Assembly: GCA_025059205.1 (NCBI GenBank)
Contig: JANXDS010000005.1
Location: 1 to 64,000, forward strand
Direction: 5' to 3'
Source of the DNA: Aigarchaeota archaeon
GTDB taxonomy: Archaea > Thermoproteota > Nitrososphaeria_A > Caldarchaeales > Wolframiiraptoraceae
DNA length: 64,000 bases
Under the pieces are notes generated by a model. It worked only from the letters and a program-made list of their open reading frames with translations. It was not told where the DNA came from and searched no databases. Below, in pieces: positions 42,417 through 50,714 of the stretch. Made by a program: the position numbers and the translations under genes. How positions within the stretch are numbered: the first letter of the stretch is position 1; each line of letters begins with the position of its first letter.

Positions 42417-43528
42417 TTATCGGACACCTGTCAGATACACATCTCGGAGCTTATGCAGGAAGGGATGAAGAAAGAGAGCAAGATTACTATGAAGCCTTTC
42501 AAGAAGCCATCGAGATTTTCATAAGGGAGCATACTAAGCTGGTCATCCATTCAGGCGATATACTGGACTCCTCTAAACCATACGGAACCGCCATGAGGGT
42601 CCTTGTAGAAGGTGTCAAAAGGCTGGATGAAAAAGGTATACGGTTCGTCTTTACTTTAGGTGAACACGACATATCCAACGTACCCAGCACACCTCACCCC
42701 AACATACTTGGGATATTGGGGCTTGCTAACTACATAGGAACGGGAGAACCTTTAGTTATAGGAGACATAGTGGTGGCGGGTCTTCATAAGTACAAGAAAG
42801 TTGAAAGAGAAACGCTGTGTGAGAAACTCAAAGGGGTAGCTAAGAAGGCAAAGCAGGTTGACGGAAAGAAAAGGATTCTCGTACTGCATCAAGGACTTAC
42901 TGAATTACGTGAATTCGCAGGCGAGATCTCTAAATACGATATTCCTGCAGAGTTTGACTACTATGCAATGGGACATTTTCATATGTTCCACGAGTTTAGA
43001 CATGGTAACGGTTTGGGTTCATACCCAGGAGCGACGCACTGGGTAGATTGGAGCGACTCAGAGACCTCTTTCGTTAATCTGGTCGATCTTTCTGCAGACG
43101 AGCCGAAAATAAACAAAGTCAGGTTAGAGTCCGTAAGGCCAAGAATCGAGAAAGACATAAAGTTTGAGGAGCTAGGAACTTTGGTACAGAATCTAACATC
43201 AATTTCGCATAAGAACCGTAAGAGACCTTGTCTCATGATAAGGGTAGAGACTAGTAAACCTTTTGACCCTAAATCTCTTGAAGATTCGCTAAGCGCATTT
43301 TACATCGTCACAATCAAACAGCTCTTAAAGGAGGTAGGTAGAGAAGTTATTCATGAAGCCCCTGACGTGGATGCTGAGTTGATGAGGTTGGTAGAGAGCG
43401 TATTGGGGAGTAAAGAAAAAGCTGAGTTTGCGTTATTTGAGTTACTCAAGGTTCTTAACGATGAAGATTGGAAGAAGGGCGCGCTGGAGCTTATCTGGAA
43501 GATCTTCAGGGAGGGCAGGTTGAGATGA
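42413..43528 (+). CDS. mre11: Mre11 double-strand-break nuclease
   Basis: 371 residues. Phosphoesterase motifs in order: SDTH (7-10), HSGDILDSS (46-54), GEHD (83-86), LVLHQG (about 160) and YYAMGHFHM (about 185). Together with Rad50 it detects and processes DNA ends. Motif III usually reads GNHD in Mre11, where the Asn holds a metal; here it is GEHD, a substitution that may be normal in this lineage. The C-terminal 120 residues form a short capping domain and Rad50-binding helices. It is coupled on both sides by ATGA overlaps (42413-42416 and 43525-43528). Confidence 0.94.
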   Translation: MIIGHLSDTHLGAYAGRDEEREQDYYEAFQEAIEIFIREHTKLVIHSGDILDSSKPYGTAMRVLVEGVKRLDEKGIRFVFTLGEHDISNVPSTPHPNILGILGLANYIGTGEPLVIGDIVVAGLHKYKKVERETLCEKLKGVAKKAKQVDGKKRILVLHQGLTELREFAGEISKYDIPAEFDYYAMGHFHMFHEFRHGNGLGSYPGATHWVDWSDSETSFVNLVDLSADEPKINKVRLESVRPRIEKDIKFEELGTLVQNLTSISHKNRKRPCLMIRVETSKPFDPKSLEDSLSAFYIVTIKQLLKEVGREVIHEAPDVDAELMRLVESVLGSKEKAEFALFELLKVLNDEDWKKGALELIWKIFREGRLR

Positions 43529-45798
43529 TCACTAAAGTTATTCTTAACAACTTTACCTCGCATAAAGAGACGTTCCTAGACCTGGGACCGGGCCTTAACG
43601 TATTCGTTGGTAGAAACGGTTCTGGAAAGACTTCTGTTGTAGATGGGATAACATACGCGCTTTTTGGCAAGCATGGAAGGGGGAACAACGTAAACATAGT
43701 TAGGGACGGGGCGTCTAGAGGTTACGTAGAAGTCGAGTTCGTACTCGACGGCAAAACATACGTTGTAGGTAGGCATTTTGATGGACAAGGTAGGTTAGAG
43801 GATGCTTACTTAAAATTTGACGGAAAACCTTTGGTGAGCGGTGAGAGAAAGAGAGAGGACGCGGTAACCAGAAAGATTGAAGAAATCATGCGCATGGGAT
43901 ACGAGAGATTGAGGGCTTCTGTGATCATCCAGCAAGGGGAGATCGACAGAATACTTTCTTGGCAACCCAGGGAGATAAAAGCACTATTCGACGATCTCCT
44001 GGGCCTTAGTATGATGGAGAGCGCCTACAGAAAGATGGGTGATGTGATTAAGGATTTTGAGGAAAGGATAAGGAAGGATACAGGATACTCCGTCGAGGAC
44101 GTCGAAAGGGTCCGCAGAGAAATCTCAGAATACGAGTCCGCGATAAGCAAGCTTAACGAGGGATTGAGAGAGAAAGGACGACAGCTTGCTGAGCTAAAGG
44201 AAAAGTATGAAATAATGAGGTCTGAGCTAGAAAAGATGGAGCAATTCAGGGAGGCATACTACAAAGCATCGTCCCAAATCGGCTCCATTACCGATATCGT
44301 TAAGGATTGGTTGAAGAAAGAGAGGGAAGAGCTCAGGAAATGCGAGTCGGCATTAGAGCTGATGAAGTTAAAGGAAGAAGTCGAAGAGAGAGTAAGGCTG
44401 AGGGATAGGCTAAAAGAAGAGGTCATGAAGCTGGAGAAGGATATTGAGTATTTGAAGATAGAAATCGGCCGGGTTGAGGAAGAAAGGAAGGAGGTAACAA
44501 AAAAGCTAGAAGCACTAGATAAAGAAAGTTTTAGGGGAAGGTCGTTTTCTGAAATCGTTAGAGAGGTCGACAGCAAAGCTGTCGAACTCATTGACCTGGC
44601 CGTAGAACTTGGTAAATCGTTAGCGACCAGGGACGGTAGAGAAGGTTTTCTAAAGGAAGCTTTGGAGAACAAGAAAAAGGAAGTGCTCGGGCTTTTCGAG
44701 GAATCTTATAGATCCGGACTAAAAGCGTACTTCGAGGACTTGGAGACCAAGATAAAGAGCCTGAACGGAGAAGCGGAGATTCTCTCGTCAAAGCTAGAGT
44801 CAGCAAGTCTGAAGCTAAAAGACACGAAAGATAGATTGGTACAGCTATCCAAGCTGAATGGTGAGAGCCTTGAGGATTTGCAGGAATGGATTAGAAGGGC
44901 TCAGATTATATTGGAGGCTGTCGGTATCGATAGTAGAGAGAAGTTTAACCTAAGGAAGGCAAAGCTAGAAAGCGTTGAGAAAACCCTTGCATCAATATCG
45001 GAAGATAAGCTTCCAGAGCCTAAGTTACTCTATGCTCTAGCCGTGACGGATGACATCGTTCATAAGATAAAAAGCGTAGAGGCCGTGATGTCGGAGGCCA
45101 AGACCTTCGATAACGAACTGTACAACAACCTCAGGAAGTCTTGTGAAGAGTTGCAGAAGAGTATCGCTTCTTTGGAAGTCGAGGTTGAGAGGGACCGAAA
45201 AGATATCAAGGAGAAAGAGGATGGACTTTCTAGGCTCAAAAACGTCATAAACACATTAGAAGACGCCAGAAAGTTACGGGACTTCCTCGTCGACGTTAGG
45301 GATAAGGTATACTATAGAGATGGGCCTGTCCTCAAGTCTCTAAGGTCGTGGGCTATCAAAGAAGTATCAAGGCTCGCTACTGAGAACCTGGAATTATTCA
45401 GCGTAAACGTAGATGGTGTAAAGCTCGGGGAGATTAGGAACGAACTCGAGATAAAGTGTTACCAGAGGGGGCGGGAAGCCCATACTGATAGGCTTAGCGG
45501 CGGTGAGAAAGTTGCCGTAGCTCTGGCCCTTAGGCTTGCCATCGGTGACATACTTGGTGCAAGAAGGTTAGGCTTCTTCGTACTCGACGAACCAACAGTG
45601 CACTTAGACTCCGAGAATAAGATGAAACTTGCGGAGGTTTTTTCGGCACTGAGCAAAGGTGTCAGGCAGGTTATCGTAATCACACACGACGAAGAAGTTT
45701 TCGAGGAGGCTGAGGCTATACTTTACAAGTTCGAGAGAAGTACTGGAACAGAGGAATACAGCAAGGTGGAGCTAGTAGGAAGACCAATTAGAAAGTGA
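43525..45798 (+). CDS. rad50: Rad50 ATPase without a zinc-hook motif
   Basis: 757 residues from the ATG at 43525, which overlaps the mre11 stop as ATGA; the frame is open upstream to 43468 but that part lies inside mre11. Walker A GRNGSGKT (29-36), Q-loop IIQQGEID (about 142-149), signature RLSGGEKVA and Walker B FFVLDEPTVHLD near the C-terminus are intact. The arms are long coiled coils, but the protein has only three cysteines and no CXXC, so the zinc hook that dimerises Rad50 is missing. Non-coil stretches around 335-375 and 500-530 may mark a different apex. It is about 120 residues shorter than typical archaeal Rad50. Confidence 0.94.
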   Translation: MITKVILNNFTSHKETFLDLGPGLNVFVGRNGSGKTSVVDGITYALFGKHGRGNNVNIVRDGASRGYVEVEFVLDGKTYVVGRHFDGQGRLEDAYLKFDGKPLVSGERKREDAVTRKIEEIMRMGYERLRASVIIQQGEIDRILSWQPREIKALFDDLLGLSMMESAYRKMGDVIKDFEERIRKDTGYSVEDVERVRREISEYESAISKLNEGLREKGRQLAELKEKYEIMRSELEKMEQFREAYYKASSQIGSITDIVKDWLKKEREELRKCESALELMKLKEEVEERVRLRDRLKEEVMKLEKDIEYLKIEIGRVEEERKEVTKKLEALDKESFRGRSFSEIVREVDSKAVELIDLAVELGKSLATRDGREGFLKEALENKKKEVLGLFEESYRSGLKAYFEDLETKIKSLNGEAEILSSKLESASLKLKDTKDRLVQLSKLNGESLEDLQEWIRRAQIILEAVGIDSREKFNLRKAKLESVEKTLASISEDKLPEPKLLYALAVTDDIVHKIKSVEAVMSEAKTFDNELYNNLRKSCEELQKSIASLEVEVERDRKDIKEKEDGLSRLKNVINTLEDARKLRDFLVDVRDKVYYRDGPVLKSLRSWAIKEVSRLATENLELFSVNVDGVKLGEIRNELEIKCYQRGREAHTDRLSGGEKVAVALALRLAIGDILGARRLGFFVLDEPTVHLDSENKMKLAEVFSALSKGVRQVIVITHDEEVFEEAEAILYKFERSTGTEEYSKVELVGRPIRK

Positions 45799-45804
45799 TG
45801 AAAA

Positions 45805-46521
45805 TTAGGAGCCGCTACCCAATCCGAGATAGAGTGTTGAAAGTTGCGAGTGCGCCAGTAGCTCGTCACACCTTCCCTCAAACGAGAGCCTTCCGCCCAC
45901 CAGCAGGTAGGCTCTATCACCTATTTCAAGGGCTCTCTTGGCATTCTGCTCCACAAGTATTATAGTGATCTTCATAGTATCTCTAAGTTCGACTATTTTC
46001 TCGAGTACAATGTTAGCGACCTTTGGCGCAAGCTCGCTCGTTGGCTCGTCGAACATCATTACTCTAGGCCTTCTCAAGAGCGCCATAGCCATCGCGACCA
46101 TCTGCCTCTCGCCACCGCTTAGCAAGCCGGCTTTGGTCCGCCAATACTTCTTCACGACGGGGAAGATATCGCAAACCTCCTTTAACCTCTCTGCTCTCTC
46201 GGACTTGTCGAGAGTATAGCCTGCCATCATCATGTTCTCTTCCACGCTTAGGTTTTCGAAAATCTTACCAAGCTGAGGTAAGTAGGCTATACCGAGCTTA
46301 GCTATCTCGTGCGGAGGTTTACCAACGATCTCCGTACCCTCAAACTTCACCGAGCCAGAGTAAATCGTTGCTAGTCCGAATATGGATTTTAGTAACGTAC
46401 TCTTTCCACTTCCGTTAGGCCCGACTATCGTGTTTATCTTTCCGGGTTGAAAATTGGCCGATACGTCAAAGAGTACCTGTAGCTTGCGATAGCCTGAGTT
46501 TAAGTTCTTGACTTCTATCAC
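45805..46521 (-). CDS. livF: Branched-chain amino acid type ABC transporter ATPase, LivF-like
   Basis: 238 residues. Walker A GPNGSGKST (34-42), signature LSGGERQM (about 133-140), Walker B RVMMFDEPTSE (about 152-162). The short length and the LAPKVANIVLEKI segment after Walker B are typical of LivF. It forms the ATPase pair with LivG under permeases LivH and LivM, importing ligands bound by LivK. It is last in the minus-strand group livK-livG-livF and starts 6 bases after livG. It converges with rad50, leaving 6 bases. Confidence 0.93.
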   Translation of the reverse strand: MIEVKNLNSGYRKLQVLFDVSANFQPGKINTIVGPNGSGKSTLLKSIFGLATIYSGSVKFEGTEIVGKPPHEIAKLGIAYLPQLGKIFENLSVEENMMMAGYTLDKSERAERLKEVCDIFPVVKKYWRTKAGLLSGGERQMVAMAMALLRRPRVMMFDEPTSELAPKVANIVLEKIVELRDTMKITIILVEQNAKRALEIGDRAYLLVGGRLSFEGRCDELLAHSQLSTLYLGLGSGS

Positions 46522-46527
46522 GGCTTG

Positions 46528-47289
46528 CTACCCTCCTAGATAAGCATCAATAACCCTTTTGTCTGAGACCACCTCTTCTGGTTTTCCGGACGCTATCATG
46601 GAACCTGCTGCCATCACGTAAACATAGTCGACATAACGGAGGGCGATGTCAAGCCTATGCTCTACGGTGAGTATGGTTAGGTTCTTTTCATCTTTAAGCT
46701 TCCTGAGCGTTTTGAATATATCATGGGCGATTACTGGATTTACGCCGGCTATCGGCTCGTCCATTATCAGCAACTTCGCACCGGCCATGAGCGCCCTCCC
46801 GATCTCTAGGAGCTTCATTTGTCCTCCGCTCAGCTTCTCGGCCTCCTGATGCCACAAGTGGTCTAGCTTAAGGAATTTGAGGAGCTCCAGAGCCTTCTCG
46901 ACGGCTTCTTCCTCAAACTTTCTCCAATTGTTCCTCTTCAGGGCCGATACGAAACCTTCTCCAGGGTTTCCCGGATAGACCGTAAGCATGTTTTCTAGAA
47001 CCGTAAGCTTTCTGAAGGGCTGCGGTATCTGGAAAGTCCTGGATATTCCGAGCCTGAATATCTCGTGAGACGGAAAATCAGTTATGTCTAAACCATCAAA
47101 GAAGATTCTTCCACGGTCTGGCCTGTATACCCCTGTTATCAGATTTATGAGCGTAGTCTTGCCACTTCCGTTAGGTCCTATCAGAATCGTTAGAGTGTTT
47201 TTCTCAACATCCATGCTAACCCCTGCTACGGCTAAGAGTCCGCCGAAACTTTTCGTAACTTCTCTGATCTTTAGTACATATTCCGGCAT
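46528..47289 (-). CDS. livG: Branched-chain amino acid type ABC transporter ATPase, LivG-like
   Basis: 253 residues. Walker A GPNGSGKTT (38-46), a LivG-type insertion around RTFQIPQPFRKLTVLENML, signature LSGGQMK, Walker B LLIMDEPIAGVNP, and a C-terminal IASGKPEEV with VIDAYLGG, all LivG marks. It pairs with LivF. It lies 47 bases downstream of livK on the same strand, with a short A/T-rich gap. Confidence 0.93.
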   Translation of the reverse strand: MPEYVLKIREVTKSFGGLLAVAGVSMDVEKNTLTILIGPNGSGKTTLINLITGVYRPDRGRIFFDGLDITDFPSHEIFRLGISRTFQIPQPFRKLTVLENMLTVYPGNPGEGFVSALKRNNWRKFEEEAVEKALELLKFLKLDHLWHQEAEKLSGGQMKLLEIGRALMAGAKLLIMDEPIAGVNPVIAHDIFKTLRKLKDEKNLTILTVEHRLDIALRYVDYVYVMAAGSMIASGKPEEVVSDKRVIDAYLGG

Positions 47290-47336
47290 CTGTTATGTAT
47301 TAGCATAAAAAATAAGGAATTTAAAACCTTTTCAGA

Positions 47337-48614
47337 TCACTTCCAGACGATTTCGCCCGTCGTTCCGTAATATACTCCCGTGGTTGCCCATTCGTATGTG
47401 CCGTCTTTTGCTACGATTTCGGCCAATTCGTAGTCTGCCGCGATCCTGTCTCCCGCCTCGTCGAGCTCAATGTAACCGCTCGAGCCGTAGTAATTTTTAA
47501 GTATGCTGGGCATGACGGATATAACGGCATCAGCATCATATTTGTTAGTCGTAATCAAGCAAAGCGCCACTACCCATAAAGCGTCATAGGCGTTGAAAGC
47601 ATAAGGCGGCGGTGATCTTCCAAGCTGGCTGACAATCTTGTTCAATACCTCTTGGTACCTCGGCGTCTTTGTTGGTGCGAATATTGGGCTTACGAATCTA
47701 ACACTAGATGAGAACTCTGCCGTCTTTCTCTCATTGAGGAGCGTGCCCTCGTATGCAGTACCGTCACTTCCAAACCACTTCACTTTCCAGAGAACGTCGT
47801 ACTCTCTGGCAGAGAGCATGAAGGTCGTAGCCTCACCGTAAGTTATCAGGTGTATCATTATCTTTTCAGGTGGAACACCCTGTCCTACCAATTTGTTGAC
47901 TTCTGCTACAAGGCTCGAAACCTCGGCAGAGTAATCCGTCGCAGCTTCAGCTATCCTAAACTTTCCCGCAACCTTTATGCCGAGCTCATTCGCAGTCTTT
48001 TCAGATACCTCCGCTAAGCCATCGCCCCAGGGGTTAGCCAAGTATACGATGAACATATGAGTTGCACCAAGCTTTTTGGCAAATTTCGGCCCTATCGGTC
48101 CTTGGTAAAGGTCGTTCGGAACAAACCTGTAGACATAGTCATTCTTTATCCAGAGCCTCGGCGAGGTCGAAGATTGTGATATGATCAGTATTTTGTTTGA
48201 GTCAGCATACTCTTTTATCTTCAACACCTCTCCGCTACCCATAGGTCCAATAACTATCTTGATGCCCTTCGCATGTAAGCTCATTAGTTTCTCCAATGCA
48301 ACCTCGGGCTTTGTCTCCGTATCCTCGATGTAGAGTTTCAACCTCCAGTTGGCTCCTGACTTTGCTAGAAGGCTATTTATCTCATCGGCGGCTATGAGTA
48401 GGGCAGGTCTATTAGGTTCTCCGAGCGTTGCAAGAGGTCCGCTTAAAGGCAGCAAAACACCAATCGGTATCTCGCCGCTTAAGCCTACCTTAGGAGCCGC
48501 AGGAGCGACAGGCGCTACGTACGACGTAACCACATAGCCTATACCTATACCGATCAATAACGTTATTATAGAGACAACTACGGCTACGGCTTTAGTTACA
48601 CCTTTTATCTTCAT
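47337..48614 (-). CDS. livK: ABC transporter substrate-binding protein, LivK-like
   Basis: 425 residues. An N-terminal membrane anchor (about 8-32) without a lipobox leaves the binding protein tethered outside the cell, as is common in archaea. The mature part has the periplasmic-binding type I fold: IPIGVLLPLSGPLA with ADEIN, VIGPMGSGEVL and SQSSTSPRLW (ligand-binding Ser/Thr), and FNAYDALWVVALCL near the C-terminus. Ligands in this family include leucine, isoleucine, valine, other amino acids, amides and urea; the present one is not certain. It is expressed from a TATA box shared with the divergent permease genes. Confidence 0.92.
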   Translation of the reverse strand: MKIKGVTKAVAVVVSIITLLIGIGIGYVVTSYVAPVAPAAPKVGLSGEIPIGVLLPLSGPLATLGEPNRPALLIAADEINSLLAKSGANWRLKLYIEDTETKPEVALEKLMSLHAKGIKIVIGPMGSGEVLKIKEYADSNKILIISQSSTSPRLWIKNDYVYRFVPNDLYQGPIGPKFAKKLGATHMFIVYLANPWGDGLAEVSEKTANELGIKVAGKFRIAEAATDYSAEVSSLVAEVNKLVGQGVPPEKIMIHLITYGEATTFMLSAREYDVLWKVKWFGSDGTAYEGTLLNERKTAEFSSSVRFVSPIFAPTKTPRYQEVLNKIVSQLGRSPPPYAFNAYDALWVVALCLITTNKYDADAVISVMPSILKNYYGSSGYIELDEAGDRIAADYELAEIVAKDGTYEWATTGVYYGTTGEIVWK

Positions 48615-48654
48615 TTTTCTCGTCCCACTTTGAGCCTATTGGATCTACTATTTC

Positions 48655-48663
48655 GTATATAAG
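48655..48663. promoter_or_regulatory. Single TATA box serving both livK and livH
   Basis: GTATATAAG is nearly symmetrical and is the only good TATA box in the 106-base divergent gap. On the minus strand it would start RNA near 48632, 18 bases before the livK ATG; on the plus strand, near 48685, about 36 bases before the livH TTG. A shared, two-way core promoter would keep the binding protein/ATPases and the permeases in step. Two overlapping separate promoters cannot be excluded. Confidence 0.5.
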
Positions 48664-48720
48664 GCTTTAGCTAAGGTTATTAACGAGTCCGCGAGAGAAT
48701 GCGTCGGCAGGGAAGACGGG

Positions 48721-49638
48721 TTGACTCTTCTCCTGATTAGGGATGCCATAATCTTCAGCTCATTGATGATTATGCTTAGTGCGGGCTTAACGTTGACGTA
48801 TATGACGACGAAGGTTCCTAACTTCGCCCATGGAGACTTCGCTACACTTAATGTATACTTGAGTCTAGCTTTAGTCCGACTACTCAACATTAACCCGTAT
48901 CTCAGCACTGTTTCAGCGTTCATGTTAGGAGGGTTAGCAGCCCTAATACTCTACTTGGCAGTGCTGAAACCTTTGATGGATAGAGGTGCGAACTATGTAA
49001 TCTTAATGATCGCGACAATAGCATACGATATGATCCTCATATCGCTGATCAACATATTTGCTGATTATCTTAACAGGGTTCATAAGCTTATTACAAGACT
49101 CTTCCAGTTGAAGGGTTTTGATATCGAGATATTCGGGCAGCCAGGATTGTTTGTCATAGCGCCCATTCTTGCCTTCGTTATGATAACATCACTTTACTTC
49201 TTCTTAAACAAGACGAAGTTTGGAATAGCGATGAGGGCTGCAATAGAGAACCCATCTTTGGCAGAAATTGTTGGGATAAATATCAACTTAATGTATGCGG
49301 TTTCATGGTTCATCTCAGGCGGACTGGCAGGTGTCGTCGGTGCTCTAATGCCGCTTTATATGACCTGCAACCCAGACTTAGGGATAAGGTTGCTGATCAG
49401 CATATTCGCCGCAAGCATTCTGGGAGGTTTGAGTAACATATACGGAGCCCTTGTCGGGGGAGCCGTGATAGGTTTAGCCGAGGTACTGGGAACTGGTTAT
49501 CTATCGATGACCCTTGGGCCTTGGGTTGTTCCTTATCGTCCTGTGATACCTTTAATCATAATGATGCTGACGTTGCTCCTTGTTCCGAAGGGTTTGGCTG
49601 GTGTAGATTGGAAGAGATTTATAAAGAAGGTAGGTTAG
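48721..49638 (+). CDS. livH: Branched-chain amino acid type ABC permease, LivH-like
   Basis: 305 residues, about eight membrane helices. LSAGLTLTYMTTKVPNFAHGDF near the N-terminus is the LivH signature, and the cytoplasmic loop FGIAMRAAIENPSLAEIVGI (about 176-196) is the coupling helix that docks on the ATPases. The TTG start places the N-terminus as in other LivH proteins. livM begins 2 bases after its stop. It is encoded divergently from livK-livG-livF, an uncommon split of this operon. Confidence 0.93.
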   Translation: MTLLLIRDAIIFSSLMIMLSAGLTLTYMTTKVPNFAHGDFATLNVYLSLALVRLLNINPYLSTVSAFMLGGLAALILYLAVLKPLMDRGANYVILMIATIAYDMILISLINIFADYLNRVHKLITRLFQLKGFDIEIFGQPGLFVIAPILAFVMITSLYFFLNKTKFGIAMRAAIENPSLAEIVGININLMYAVSWFISGGLAGVVGALMPLYMTCNPDLGIRLLISIFAASILGGLSNIYGALVGGAVIGLAEVLGTGYLSMTLGPWVVPYRPVIPLIIMMLTLLLVPKGLAGVDWKRFIKKVG

Positions 49639-49639
49639 G

Positions 49640-50707
49640 ATGGCGCTTCCTATTCCGCTTACGTTTCTAATTGACTTGTTGACGTTCTTTGGAATATTCG
49701 CTATAATATCCATGAGTCTAAACCTCGAATTCGGTTACGCTGGAATACCAAACTTTGGCAAGCTGTTAGCCGTTGCAGGAGGTGCTTTCTTCGTTGGAGC
49801 AATTCCGGGTAGAGTTATCGCGTATCTATTCAATTTACCTGCAGAATTTGACTTTATCACAAACAACTTAGAAGTCGTATCCTCGATCAACCAAATTTTA
49901 ATGTTCGAACCCGTGACCTCGATCTTCTATCTTTTGGTGTCACTGATAGGGGCGGCATTATCCGGAGCGGCTTTGGGATACATCGCATCCTATCCCGGAA
50001 TAAGGCTCAGGGGCGATTATCTCGCTATGACACTTTTAGCTATGGCCGAGGTGTTTAGGATCGTAGGAGATAACTGGGAACCATTCGTCGGAGGTAGCTT
50101 AGGTGTCCGAATACCAGACCCATTCAGGTGGGTCGGTGGAGAATATAGACCACTTTATGTAGCTCTGACGATACTGTTGGTAACTGCTGCGATATTCATC
50201 TACTTGGAGCTCGTTAGTAGGTCGCCGCTTGGTAGGACGCTTAGAGCGATAAGGGACGATGAACTCTCGGCCAGAGTTTATGGAAAAGACGTAGACAGGC
50301 TAAGGATAAAGACGCTGATCGTGGGATGTGCGATAGCTGCAATCGGAGGAGCGCTATATTCATTCCTCACAGCGAGCGTGTCGGCTCGCGATTTCAACAG
50401 AGTCACGCATACTTTTTGGCCATGGGTTATGGTGATCGTCGGAGGTGCTGGCAACAACCTTGGAGCTCTGATAGGGGCTGGCATATTCGTGACACTCCGT
50501 AGGCTCATAACGTTCTACAAAAGTTACTTCGAGACGATCGTTCCATTCGACGTCGTCTGGCTCGAGTATATGCTGCTTGGACTTGCGCTCATTCTCGTCC
50601 TGCTTTACAGACCTGAGGGGCTGGTACCCGAAAGACCGACAAAAACCCTAAAACACAGCTATATCGTCAAGTTGATCTCGCGTATCAAGTCTAATGAAGG
50701 TGCATGA
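49640..50707 (+). CDS. livM: Branched-chain amino acid type ABC permease, LivM-like
   Basis: 355 residues, about ten membrane helices. ISMSLNLEFGYAGIPNFGK near the N-terminus, GIRLRGDYLAMTLLAMAEVFR in the middle and LGRTLRAIRDDELSARVYGKD (coupling loop) mark it as LivM. The insertion of about 50 residues after helix 2 is longer than usual. It partners LivH in the membrane. The stop is 7 bases from the convergent ModE-like regulator gene. Confidence 0.93.
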   Translation: MALPIPLTFLIDLLTFFGIFAIISMSLNLEFGYAGIPNFGKLLAVAGGAFFVGAIPGRVIAYLFNLPAEFDFITNNLEVVSSINQILMFEPVTSIFYLLVSLIGAALSGAALGYIASYPGIRLRGDYLAMTLLAMAEVFRIVGDNWEPFVGGSLGVRIPDPFRWVGGEYRPLYVALTILLVTAAIFIYLELVSRSPLGRTLRAIRDDELSARVYGKDVDRLRIKTLIVGCAIAAIGGALYSFLTASVSARDFNRVTHTFWPWVMVIVGGAGNNLGALIGAGIFVTLRRLITFYKSYFETIVPFDVVWLEYMLLGLALILVLLYRPEGLVPERPTKTLKHSYIVKLISRIKSNEGA

Positions 50708-50714
50708 GGATTAC

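Noticed and set aside
43468-43524. In-frame N-terminal extension of Rad50
   Set aside because: It is inside mre11; Rad50 proteins begin directly with the first strand before Walker A, and the ATG at 43525 overlaps the mre11 stop.
44259-44672. Long antisense frame over rad50 (and similar frames over other genes)
   Set aside because: Serine/leucine-rich composition is the expected mirror of a charged coiled coil; no ribosome site or family match.
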